Part shown: positions 1 to 28,700 of the stretch, one piece after another | How the letters are laid out: each line of letters starts with the position of its first letter | Numbering within the stretch: the first letter of the stretch is position 1 | Source: Cyanoderma ruficeps | Lineage: Eukaryota; Chordata; Aves; Passeriformes; Timaliidae | Direction of reading: 5' to 3' | Length of the DNA stretch: 64,000 nucleotides | NCBI GenBank assembly: GCA_008694505.1 | Contig: VZDJ01007747.1 | Coordinates: forward strand, 41,520,523 to 41,584,522 | Program-made: the position numbers and the translations under genes | Notes under the pieces: model-generated | The model's input: the letters and a program-made list of their open reading frames with translations, nothing else | Databases searched by the model: none | What the model was told of the DNA's origin: nothing

Positions 1-589
1 CTCAACACCTTCAGCCTCGAGTTTCATGCTAACTGCTCAGGTTCCAGCAGGATAAATTCTTGGGGACAGCAAGGCTGTGAAGCAGGACCTGTCTGCATTT
101 TGTGTCCATACACACCAACCTCATTAGAAGCCATGTCATAGAGACCAGTGCCGTGATGGAAAGAGGCTTAAGCAAGAGTATTTTTTGGAAAAACTAGGCA
201 GGGCTGGCTCAGCCCTCTGATCTTTGGTATTCAAACAGGCTCTCATCCAGCTAGCAGACAGCTGTCCATGCAAGGGAGATTTATTTTGTGTACATGAAAA
301 AAAACCCCAACAAATAATCCACTGATAAACAGAAACAACCATTCACGAACAAGACTTGTTTTCTAACAACATATTTATCTCAGTTTTTAGCCCCTTCCCT
401 AGCTCTAGGGCCCACAGACTTTAATAAATCTCAGCTTATCACCCACATAGTTGACATGATTCCTTTAAAAGGCAACTTGTTTAGTTAGACTGTGAAACAC
501 TTTGGGATACACACAACAATTTAAAAAAAATTACTGAATTCTGTAACTTCTTTTGAAGGGTTTGGTCAGTTCAACTGCTGCTGTGTTAC

Positions 590-16582
<15,993 letters not shown>

Positions 16583-16785
16583 GGCGAACGAGCAACTCTT
16601 TCCCGGCCGACAGCTCGTCCTGCTCGCTCGCTGGAAGTGCCGAGCCACGGGCAGCACCACGCGGTCCTAGCTGGCGGGGGGGCGGGACCGGGCGCTACCA
16701 CCGCCGTCGAGGGGCGGTACCGGTCTCCCCCCCGCTGGAGGAGTGGTGCCGTCCGCCTTCCCAGAGGACAGCGCGCGGGAACAGC
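16583..16785. promoter_or_regulatory. Divergent POLR1A/PTCD3 promoter
   Basis: Only 203 bp separate the two opposed start codons. The interval is very GC-rich with many CpGs, has a GC box (GGGGCGGGA at 16679-16687) and no TATA box. It must hold both transcription starts and both 5' UTRs unless a non-coding first exon exists. The CpG island extends on both sides from about 16340 to 17000. Bidirectional use is inferred from layout. Confidence 0.8.
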
Positions 16786-19700
16786 ATGGCGGCGCGGCGG
16801 GTCGGCGGTGGCTGCTGGCAGCGGGCGCTGTGGCTGGGCCGGCGGTGCCGCCTCCCGGACTGGCGGGAGAGCTGCCGGTGAGGGGCCGCCGCGAGGGAAG
16901 GGCCGCGGGGTGGCGGCACCGGGGAGGAACCGACGGACGGGCAGTGCTGGGTGTGTGGGGAGTGAGGCGGGAAAGGCTGCGCAGGCGCAGTGTGCGGTGG
17001 CTCGGCATGGTCGAGGCGGGGTGGCAGGAGGGAGCTCCTTTTCTGAGGCTTTTTTCTGCTTTTGGACGCCTTTGCTGGGGATCTTCCCTGGTTTTGGGCG
17101 GCTCGGAGCCTCTCTGGGAGAGATTTTGAGCGTTCAAGCGATTCCTAGAGCTGAGTCCTAGGAAAAAGCGGATGAACACTTCCGCTACGAAGGCTTTGGA
17201 AGCTGGGGCTGTTGAGCCTGGAGAAGGGAATTTTTCATGGGATCCCCGTAACTGTCTTTCAGTATCTGAAGGGGGTCTGCCAGGAAGCCAGAGAGGGATT
17301 TTTTGTCAGGAATTGTAGTGGTAGGAATAACAAGGAATTATGAGTACAGATCAAAAAAGGTGACGTTTAGGTTAGATATTGGGAGGAAATTTTTTATTGT
17401 TGGGGCGGTGAGACACCGTCACAGGTTCCTCAGCGAGATTGTCCATACCTCAGCCCTGTCAGTGTTCGAGAGTAGATTGGATGGGGCTTGGAGCAACCTG
17501 GTCTAGTGGAAGGTGTCCCTGGCCATGGCAGCAGAGGTGGAACAAGATCTTAAAGGACCCTTCCTGCATCTTAACATTCCATGATTCTATGCAATGGTTT
17601 TGTTTAGGGACTGTCTCAAATGAAAAGGTCCCTCTTCACTGGGTGGTCATTACTCATTTTGCGATGGCAAAATCATACTTAATCAGTTCATGAGACTTCC
17701 CAGGAGCAGCTGGAATTGTGCAGTGCCACGGTAAAGCACAGAGCTGTGACTGCACCTTAACAGCCTCTCCCTCAGGGTCAAGGTCAGTGTGGAGGCACTG
17801 AAGGCCAGAGTTACAGTAAAGCCTTACTGTTAAGTTGCTTCATGAGCAAAACAAGTAAAAGTATTTTACTGTAAGCCTTAGTTTGTGTTAGAAGCAGTAA
17901 AACGTGAACAGTGGTGAGAAAGACTTGAAGCAATTTTTGGTGATACTCAGCAAAGTGAGTCCACGTGTCTGTGCCGCAGCTGTGGTTTTGTGAGGAGCTT
18001 CTGCACCTCTGTAGAGACATCTGGGCATCTGGAACTCACCAGGACTGATCCACCTGCATTAATACTTGGGGTTTATTTCCTCCTCTGAACAATACTCGTG
18101 TCTAAAGTATTTTTTTTAAGTGCTGTTTTCAGCGTCATCCTGTCTCTAAAGCATAAAGTGTCTTTTCTGGTTTGTGTCCATGATTTTCTTTCTAAGCTGT
18201 GTTAGTTCATGTAAACTACTTTAAAAATGTTATTTCCCAATATTAAGTAATCACAGGGATTTTTTTGTAGTATAGCTTTTTACATGTAACCTCTTGTCTC
18301 TTGAAACGAGGACCTTAAGAGAAGCATCAAATATAAAGTTTATGGTAATAATTTGGAGTTAGTAACAGTGCAACATTGCCAGTTACTCTAATGCACTCCA
18401 GTTCCCTCTAATGTTTCAGTTAATTCTGACCTGTAGTATAGAATTTCTCTATCCTGCTTTTGCTGTATTAATGTATGAATTCCAACCCCTGGTTGTTTTA
18501 TAGGAGCTCTTGGAGTAGTACTGCTCTTGGGAAGACTGTGGACAATCCACAAGGTAAGGTGTCTTCATTACTGGTTCCTTGCATATGCTTTTTAGTCTCC
18601 AAATAGCACTGTCAGGAGATTAAAGATGATGTGAACACCCTCTTTCCTCTCCTTGGATTTTCTTTCCCCTGTCTCCATTGTGCATAAATTTCATGGATTA
18701 TCTTGGTTCCTTACCTCATCACCAGTCAGCTCCGTGCTCCAAGAGCATGAACTGAGTGTGGAGATCCATGAACGTACACTGAACTATGGTTTTGAAATCC
18801 TTGTTTTAGTACTTTCAGCTGGATTAGTTTAACTCACCAATTTTTGTAGAATCACAGAATTGCTTGGCTTGGAAAAGACCTTTGAGTTACTGGAGCCCAG
18901 CTCTTAACCCAGCACTGGCAAGGCATCTCTAAACCACGTCCCTAAGCGCCACATCAACGTGTCTTAAATCCCTCCTGGGATGGTGACTCCACCACTCCCC
19001 TGCTCCAATGCTTGACAAGCCTTTCAGTGAAGAAATTTTTTCCTGATATCTGATCTAAACTTCACCTGGTGCAACTTGAGGCCATTTGCATTTGTCCTAT
19101 TGCTTGTTACTCGGGAGAAGGATTGACCCTGCCTTGCTACACCTTCCGGGGTTAACATTTCCTTTGGGCATCTCTTTGTTTCTAACGAGCATTTTAATAT
19201 TGTTTCTCACAGAAACTCAAGAAGAAATTGTGCTCCCCCGAAGGAAAACATGGTGAGTGTTTACTTTTGGAATCTTCACTTGGAAAAAAAATCAGTGTTA
19301 GACAGCTAAATGCAATCTGTGGACCAAGTTTGAAAAAGAAACTTGAGGTTCCTGTATTCCTTGCTGCAATGTCCCACTAGTGGTTTTTCTGCTGATTTGG
19401 AGCTCTGTGCATTTTCTTGATTCTTACTCTGTGCAGATTATGTGCACTGCATTCCTGACATTTCTTCTAAAAACTTACAACAACTTCATTTTTAAGCATG
19501 GTTTTACTTCTTTGTAAAAGATTACACTTGCTAAAGATCTGTAAAAACCAAGTTCGTTTGGTAGTTTGCATGTGAATGTGTTTCTTCCAGCAAAATAAAA
19601 CTTGATCATTGATAGCTGACTGAATAAATCCTGCTTAGAAATCACACAACTGAACAAAATCTATTTTGTTGGGAGCACTTAACTTGGAATTGCATGACTG

Positions 19701-22700
19701 CACAGGAAAAATTAAGTTTATGGTCAAATGATGTCAGCGTGTAATCCTAAAGTAAGGCCACCGTCACCTAAACACTTTCACGGGCCTTTCCTTGTTTGCT
19801 TGAAACAACCAAAGTCTCAAAAGTTCTACAGGCTCAGGAATCCTGAGAATACCTGGTTTTGGTGGTTTCTTTTTTTTTTTTTTTTTCTTACAAAGACATG
19901 TAGAGTGACTTAATATATTTATCCCTTAGAGATGCTCTAGAAGCAGCATTCCAAGGAATTATTTCTGCGTCTCTTTCCTGTGATTTTCCTTTGCTAATGT
20001 ATTGTAAGAGCAGGAGTAACAGCTGAAAACACAGATGCTTTTCTGGTTTTCCTCAAAATCTTTTTTCCTTGGTTTTTTTAAGAACTGAGACCATCTTTTC
20101 ATTTTCTCTTTCTTTGTGAAAAGTGTTGTTTTGTTGGTGCAGCAAAAACATTATGTCCTAGAACTGAAGATCCTTGTGGGTCAGGATAATCCCGTGCTTG
20201 TTTTCCAAACCATGTAACGCACAGCATTCAAAGTCTGCAGCTGAGTATTAATCAAACTCCTTTGTGTTTAGGGGTAAGCTTGCAGTGCTCCAGACCTTGG
20301 CATCCACTGTGAAAAGGGTGAGTGGTTCTATGGGTCATGGAGATGGGTCCCTTGTGCTGAGGAGGCCTTTAATTTCTACTTTGGCCATAAATGAGAGATG
20401 GGGCTTTCACATCAGGGTTTTCCCTTTGGCTCAGGGTGTTTTGCTGTGTCCTTAAAGCCTCGTTCATGTGCTGAGAGCTGCAGTTACCAGAGAAAGCTGC
20501 AATGCTTTGGTGAGACTTTCACCAACATGGGGAGCAAGTTCCTTCAGCAGTTCAGCTTCCCAGTCCAGAATATCCTTCCCAGTCTCAGTCCAGAAAGGCT
20601 TTAAAAAGTGCAATGAGTGTCTGCTCTTGTTGGGCAAAACCCGGAAATGCTGTGATGCTGTTCTTAAATCCCGTTTATCTTGAATTCTGGGGATTGAATC
20701 TAAACTTGCCAAGTCCCATCAGCTTCCCAAGACTGTTACACTTGGGGTCCCACTTGCTTTGCAGGGCACTTGCTGTTTGATATGTTATAGGAAGGACCCT
20801 TTTTTGTCACCATGTTAGCCTCTGTGTGTGTGTGTGTGTATAATGGAAATATTTTTTAAACTATTTCCAAACAGTCTAAGCCTATTTGAACAAGAGGAAC
20901 TTCTGTGAAATGTGCATTGGTGGTGGTTATGATGGAAGAATTCATTGTACCTTAAGTTGCACGAGGCACTGTGTTGTGCCTGTGCACGTAACTGTAAACT
21001 TTACAATGCTGGGCTCTTATTTCTACAGGATCCTACTGCTGCTCATTACATGTTCCAGGATGACCCTTTCCTGATGCCAAGAAATGCAGTTAATTCTGTA
21101 GGTATTTCCTTTCACATCCTTGACAGCTTCCCTCCTACCTTTGTCTAGGCTGTGAATACTCTTACTTAATTGAAGGCTGGTTTTGATTACAAGAGAAAGT
21201 GAAGTAGCAGATTGCTTTCACAATTTTCTCTCTAAAATGGAAGATGTTTTTGAGCTTGAGGTAGTAGTGCAGCATTTCAGATGTCTGAACTGTGTCCCTT
21301 GACTAAGTAACAAGGAAGTATACAATTGTATACAGTTGTATTTAAAGAATAGACATTCTTATACTGGCGTGAATCCCAGAATTTTATCTGGAATGTTGTC
21401 CCTGTGATTCTAGTAAGTTGAAAATTACATGAGTTTAATTTGATCCCATCAGACTGTTCATTGTTAAAATATTTCTCTTAATTTTCAGCCTTGTAATTTG
21501 TGTATTTTTCCATCTCGTTCTATCTCATTTCTATGCAGCGTCTGTATTCATTGTCAAAGGAGTCTGGGAGAAATGCTGCAAAATACATCATAAAGAACTT
21601 TCCTCAGTATTTTGACAAGACTTTTGCAGAGCCCAATGTACCAGTAAGATTTCTGCTTTTCCTTTTCGTTGTATTTGTGGTTTGTCAGTGAAATCAACTG
21701 TCAGACTGGTCCAAAACTAAGATAAAAGGATGACTTTTAAACTGTTTTGCAGACAGACTGAACACAGTACTGTATTTCCATTATGTTTTTGTAGTGGGCA
21801 TTTTTCCTTGGGATTTCAGTATCATAGTAGGTTCTTGATAAAAGTAAGAAAAGCAGTCTTGTGTAGATGTTGCTTCCTGGCACAAAAGTGAGGGATGAGC
21901 ATATATGTAGTCCTTCATCACCAAAAGGACTGCTGTTGTTGGGCTGCAAGCAGTGTATTGGGTGAAGAGTGAGGATATCTAGAGAAGGTCTGAGCTTATC
22001 ACTGGCTTCCACTGTTTGCTTTTAGTGCCTGATGCCCGAGACTCTCACGCCTCGGACTGAAGGAGTGAGTGAGGAAGCTCTAAGGGAGCGCATCCACCTC
22101 CGAATGGTGAAACAGTCTGTGGACATGTTTGATCAGCTTCTACAGGCAGGTATGTGCTCACCTGCCAGCTTCTGTGGGGGAGCTCTACTTAAATTGTGCC
22201 AAAAGTACTTAAGCAGCTGACGCAGGCCCTGGTGACAATTTTGTGACTTTGTTGCTTCTTTTCAACTGCCTCTGATCTGGTGAAGTGGTTCTTTAGAATT
22301 ACTGGAGAATCTTAGCCACTGCTCGTCTGACTTGTCACTTAAAATACTTTCGTTGGTTTTGAATCTGTTTCATAGAAAGTGAAACATGCAAAGTGTTCTT
22401 CACAGCAGGGAGTATCCTAGGAAGAGTTATGAAGAGCACTAGAAATTTCAGATGCTGTGTTTGCTTGTGCTGCTGCACAGTTCTGGCTGCCAGCTGTCAC
22501 TTCTTCTCCTTGGTCAGGAAAACTCTACCCTTTCAGTGGCTTCAGTAGAAAAACATACTCTAGTTCAGTGTTAAAGTTGTCCCCTGTGATGAGTGGGTTT
22601 GTGACAGTACTGGTGTCACAGCTGTGTTTGGGACTTGCTGGAGAATGTCTTTGTGTTGGAAGAGAGCAAAGTGGTGTGCAGAGGTTTTCTGATACGGCTG

Positions 22701-25700
22701 TAGAGTGGTGAGCTCTTCACTTTCCCTGACTGTCAGAAATTCTCATTTTCTAAAGGTACCCCTGTATCTCTGGAGACCACAAACAGCCTTTTAGATTTGT
22801 TATGCTTCTATGGAGATGGTGAACCTAGTCCTGAAAAAGAGCAGGAAGAAAAAGAAGGTCTGGAAGAACCAGAGGTATGGAAAACTTGTTGATCTTTATT
22901 TATTTATTTCATACATAGTGGTAGTATATCAAGGTGACATCAAGATTTTTGCACTGTTTGCATGGGAGATGCCATGAGGTGGATCAGATGCAGTCAACAT
23001 TCCCAAAAGATACTTCTGTTGTAAAAATCCATGGCTGACCTAGTAGCAGCAGTAGTTTGTGTAAAGCTGTTAATATGTTTAATTACATAAACGTTATTCT
23101 CAATCTATTTATTGTTTCCTAAATATTATGATAGAAATTATTCTAGTATAACCCATGAAAAAACGCCTTTGGTCCATGCTGCTGAACTTCAGTTTTGTTA
23201 TCAAATCATGTCATTTGATGTTAAATCATAATTTAACTCTGAGAAACTTATTTTTGGAAAAATCTCTCCAGGTGAATGCTTCGGAACAGAAAGCTCCAAA
23301 GAGACAATTTCAAAGAGGTTCACAGTCATCTGGCCCCAGATGGAGGTATAGAAAATGTTGCCTATATTCCCATATTCCATGGGTTGTGCACTTGCATTGT
23401 TGTTACAGAACAGACCTAAATCTTTTAGCAGCCCATACTCACGGGTGTTACTTGTTAAATAAACCTGTGTTTGCTGAGCTTTTGAAGTGTTTGTGGAAAT
23501 CTGGGTAAGTGGTTGTAGACTAACTTCAAGTATCACAAGTGTGATATGTGAATGTCAGTCTTTGGAGGTACAGCCCTTACTTTGTTCTGCATGTTGAATC
23601 CTTCTCTTAAGGTCATCTTTTATTTGGTTCTTTAACATTTATCTTGTTCATTGGTTCTAGGGAGAACAACCATGCTGAAAGGATATTTAAGATAATGCCA
23701 GAGAGGAATGCACACTCCTATTGCACGATGATCCGTGGGATGGTGAAGGTGAAGTTACTCTTCAGTGCTGGGGGATTTTTTTCAGCTTTTGGGATCTCAC
23801 ATAGTCAGAGATGGTTTATTTTTGTTTTTGCAGCATGGGGCTTATTCTAAAGCTTATGACATGTACGTAGACTTGCTGAATGAAAGGCATAAGGGTGAGT
23901 GTCTCCTGGTTGGACTTTGTGGTGTCCTGAGTACAGAAAGGCCCTGCTGGGCACAGGAGTGTTTGTTCATGGCAGTGATGATTGGCGCAGGGGTACGGAC
24001 CTCAGCTGGATCATGGGAGCTGAGTGCAAACTGGTAATTCCAGTGCAGCTGGCGTGTGGCTGGCTCACTGGAAACGGGTTTGCATGAGACTTTGCCAGAA
24101 ACTGAGCCATGCTAGAACAAACTCTTTCCTGTAGGCTATAAATTGTCATTTAACATGGAATATCTTACATTTTCCAGCTGATGTGCACACCTTCAATGCC
24201 CTGATCAGAGCTGTCCCATATCTAAGGGAGAGGTTCGTAGAAAGATGGGAATTAGCCAAGGTAAGAAGGGTAGAGGAAGAGAGATGGGGAAGTGGTAAGA
24301 GGGTGGGCTCTTTTACTAATAAAAGCCTGCCTTATTAGTAAAATTTTGCAGTTGTTGGCAGACCAAAAGCAAGAACTTTGTCCACAGATACTAATCTTTG
24401 CTGTAAAGGAAGTACAGTAGTTTCAATAAAAAAGGTAACTGGAGAAGTGGCAAATGTGAAAAATTCAATCTTGCCTTTGCAGAGTGATTTGCCTTGTGAA
24501 AACGTACCTGATCCAGGAACTGCCTGGACAGAAAAATTGGGGAAATTACTCCTGGGAGATAAAATAAATGAAGAATTTTAGATAAAAACTCTAAATTTTA
24601 ATTCATGGTGTTGTGACAGAAATGGAATTTTGAGGTTTAATGGCACATTAGTAAGGAAAAACATTATGTAACTATAAAATTTTTCCATTATGTTCTAGAA
24701 ACAGTTGTCCAAGATATATTCTGATGTAATATAGCCTTGGATTTTGGTCATTAAAAATTAAGACAGTACTCCCTTAATAAATAATCAGTTAAAGCAGACT
24801 TGTTCTCTTGAAGGAGATGAGAAGGATTAGGTTGAGGAAATGTAGTCTAACCAGCCTGAAACCTGAACTGTGGTCCATAACCAAGGATTTGGGGTTTTGT
24901 TTCAAGGACTTCCTGACTCATATGGCTCAACAGAAAGTGCAACCAACTCTGCTAACATTTAATTCTGTACTGAAGAGTCTGAGAAGATGTGGTGGTGTGG
25001 GCAGAACTATGTCTTTGTTGGTATTAAAGGAAATGGAAGCACTTGATATAGGTAAGAGAACCAGAGTATTTATTACATGCAGTGATTGTGATATTTCAGT
25101 GATTATGATATTCAGAACAGTTGACATAGGAGTTTAGCACCACACAACAAGGTGGTGATTCCCTGACTCCACAGAAGATGTACTTCACAAGCCACCCAAG
25201 CCAAATCTATAGATCTACATCCCTACAGAAAAAAGCTTTCGATCTAGATGATGATTATTTTCTTCCAAATAAGTATTGCAGAAACAGAGAGTATCTGCAT
25301 AATTGATTTGATGTCCTGTGGGGTTTGCTTTGCCCCAGTAACTTGCTTGTTGATAGGCTAAAGATTACATTCATGAGCAGAAGGGAAACTAGCTATGAAG
25401 TGTTTTTTTATTTTAATTTAAAGCAGGGAAGCTTGGCTGCTCCCCCATAGAAATAAGATGCTCCAACTGGTGGCCCAGTGTTGGATATCAGCTTTCCCAG
25501 GCGTGTGTACATGGGGTGTGATTCAGCATTAGGGTGGGCAGGGAGAGATAGTACAGTAAATTTATGCCTGCTGGCTGAGTGGAGGAGCAGAGTGTGAATT
25601 AGAGCTGTGGCACAAAGCTCAGCCAGGGATGGTGCAGTAACTGCAGTGGTTTTCCTTTCCAGAGCCCAGCCTGGCGTCCTACGATCATCTCCTCTCCGTG

Positions 25701-28700
25701 TATTACAAAGGCGGTACGTGCGCTGTCGGCTCAGCCCTGAACGTGTCTCCTGCAGCAGCTGCTTTGATGCTTTTCACATGGGAGGGGTGAAGGCAGTTCA
25801 CTTATGGAAAGAACCTTTTATGGGTGTGATCTTGGTGTTCCCTGTGCTGTCTGATTCTGCTTGGGTGAAAGAAAAGGATAACTTCATCCAGGGAGCAAAT
25901 GCTACTCAGACACTGTGGAGGCTGGAATTGACCACAGTGTGATTTCGTGTTGTTCTGCTTACAGGAATGAAATTGCACGGGGAGTTTCTGAAACAGTTCT
26001 GTGCATTAGAGCTGTGGTGAAAAACAGCTATGTTGGAAGGCAGGAACACAACTGTTTAAGATCCCATGCCCACAGACTTTTGGCTATAGGGAGACAATAG
26101 GCAGAGTGGCTATAACTGCAGTCCTTGTGTTTTAAGAAATGTAAAGGAATTGCTCTGGAGTCTCTCTGGGCTTGGTTCTGGGGTTTGGGGGTTTGTTTTG
26201 TTTTTTTGTTTTCCCCCTTTTAAATTTTTGTTCGTTTATCTTTTGCTTTTTCCAGTGCAGCCTTCTAACAGACAAACTTCCAGGCCTGTTTCCTTGCTGG
26301 AAAGCACTTCTGTCTTTCTGAATCGGCCCTGCTGTGCTGTGGAAATCTGGCAATAGCAGGGCAAATTTTAGAGCAAATTAAATTGCAGCTGGTGTGGAGC
26401 ACCATGGAAATTACATTTGTTTAAAATGATGTTGCCTGTTCCCAATTTCATATTGTATTTGCAGACTGATGCTCTTCACTAGGAAGTGCTTGGTACAACT
26501 GAGATGTGATGTTTTGTCTCTTTGTCCCACAGTTGATGATCAATCATCAGAGATCATTTCTGAAGTGTTAAATGAGGTTGAAAAGCGAAGTTTCACTGCC
26601 CAGGACCCTGATGATGGTAAGGACTTCAAGCTTGGGTGAAAAGGTACCTGTGAATGTCAGATAGTTATACTTGGCTAGGACAAATACATGCAGCTTGCTT
26701 CTCTCAGTCCCTTCTGATATTTCCAGAGACAAAGAAGGGCAAATTCCAGTCCTGGGAATTGTGCTGTGTATTGCTGCACCGGCTTCTGTATGGAAGAAGG
26801 TGTGTAGCTTGTGTGAATGGGCATTTTAAGTCCATGTGATAAAAAATCCTAGAGTTATTTACAAGATCAGTTTGAGGAGGAGCAGTTTCATTAAATGATG
26901 CACATCAGGTGAATGGCAGGTTTTTGTTTGTAAGCGTGGTGTGAGTTTTCCTATTTTAGTTCTTCCTAATCCTGTTCAGAAAACTTCGTGAAATAAAATT
27001 TCATGGGAAACTGGAGTGTGGGTCTGTAGGAGGGGTATATCCTGAACATCCCATGGGTCACTGGCTTGTTCTGCCATTTATATGTATACAGCTTTGCCCT
27101 GGGAAGTTCATAAGCCTTTCTGTAAGTTTAGAAGCAAATGCAGCTTCCATCTGAAGATAGGATTGGCAAAGAAAGGTCTCTAGACTACGTGGTGTTAATG
27201 GAGTATTGAAAGCCACTCTTTATCAGCTTTCATTTCTTCTTTGGAAGAATTCCTGGAAATAGTCAGAATGTTGTACCCATCCTTCCTTTGCTTCTGTCCT
27301 GCTAAGTGTGTTAAACTGTTTCTTTCTGTGCTCTAAGTTATTGCTGGAAGTGTATAAAATACCCCACCCAACTCATGCCCTACCAAAAGACAAGGAAGAA
27401 AGGGAAGAGCTCTGCTATATTGTCAAACTGAGCTACAGATTGAGTTTCTAATTGAACATATCTCATCCATCCCTTGGGAGGGTGGGTTAATGAGCTGTTT
27501 TATGTCTCCTTGGAAGCTTGAAGTTAACAGACTCTTGTTTGCTCCCTTTCAGCCAGCTTTTTTACCACCGCCATGCAAGTGGTAAGTGCCTCTTCCTTGC
27601 CATCAGAATTCCTTTGAGCCCCTCCAGCTGTTGGAGAATTGCCTGAGTTCACATCCTGTCATACAAAGTTTAGATTTCAATATCTGCCATTTTCATCTGT
27701 GCTCATCACCTCCTGTAACTTTCTGCCATAATTCTGCAGTTCTTTGCTTGACTCCTCTCTAATTGGTAATTTGCATGCCTGTGATATGTGCATGCACCTC
27801 TGTTAGTCTTGTGAGTTACATTTGGTAACAGCTTTCAAATCTGACTGGTTTATTGCAGTGCTGTGATCTCAAGGATATCAACCTTGCCTATCAGTTAAAT
27901 AAGGCACTGGAGAAGGGAGACAACTGGAAATTCTTGGATGTGGATCGGTTAAACATCTATTGGTGAGTGAAGTGGAGGTTATATTCAGCATCTTGTGTGT
28001 TGTTGTCAGCCTTAATACAAACTAGGATTCAGACACTGAGCACCAGCTGGGTATTGTATGACCAGTTTGGGAATTAGATCCTTCATAAGAGCAGTGATTG
28101 CTTAGGATTTATTTTCGGTTTGTGGCCTTTGAACTGAAATCCAGTGTCTTAGAGCATTAGTTTATCTCAACACCCATCCAACAACTAGAACAACCAGTTG
28201 TGGGTTCTACCATTGTGTTGTGTACCCAGGATGGCAGCTTTGGAGGTAACACCAGAACTGCATAATCTTTGTGTAGGAATGTTTTCCTAGTCAGTGCACT
28301 GGGTCAAGGGCTCAGGCTTGTCTTGTGAACTTGCACAAGTAACAAGGTTCATTTAGTTCAGTTCTTATGTCCAAAAGTTGCATTTGCGACGGTCAGGTAC
28401 CTTAAAACTGGCATCAGGCAGGAAGATTGGGAGTTTTAAAATATATTTTAAAACACAGTGACCTAATAGGTTCTGCCAATAGTCTAGTGTCAGCATTAAG
28501 CTGTTGTAAGAAACAATGCTGCTTTTCTGATTGCATGGAGTGTTAAAATGAGTAAAATTTCCTTGATCTGCAATACAAATCTCATCAGCACACCATCATT
28601 TGCTGGTACTTCTGTATGGTTTGCTTGATCTCATCACTGAATTAGGACCCTTTTTTCTCTCTAGGTCAAAATTCTTTTCATTGTTGTGCATGATGGAACA

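Noticed and set aside
16637..17179. Open frames of 170-174 codons on both strands at the POLR1A/PTCD3 promoter
   Set aside because: Stop-poor CpG island; the PTCD3 exon 1 frame with proper donor explains the coding part.
18620..18700. GATGATGTGAAC as a box C in PTCD3 intron 2
   Set aside because: No paired box D or terminal stem nearby.
25246..25330. TGATGATT as a second box C in PTCD3 intron 13
   Set aside because: No box D at a suitable distance and no terminal stem.
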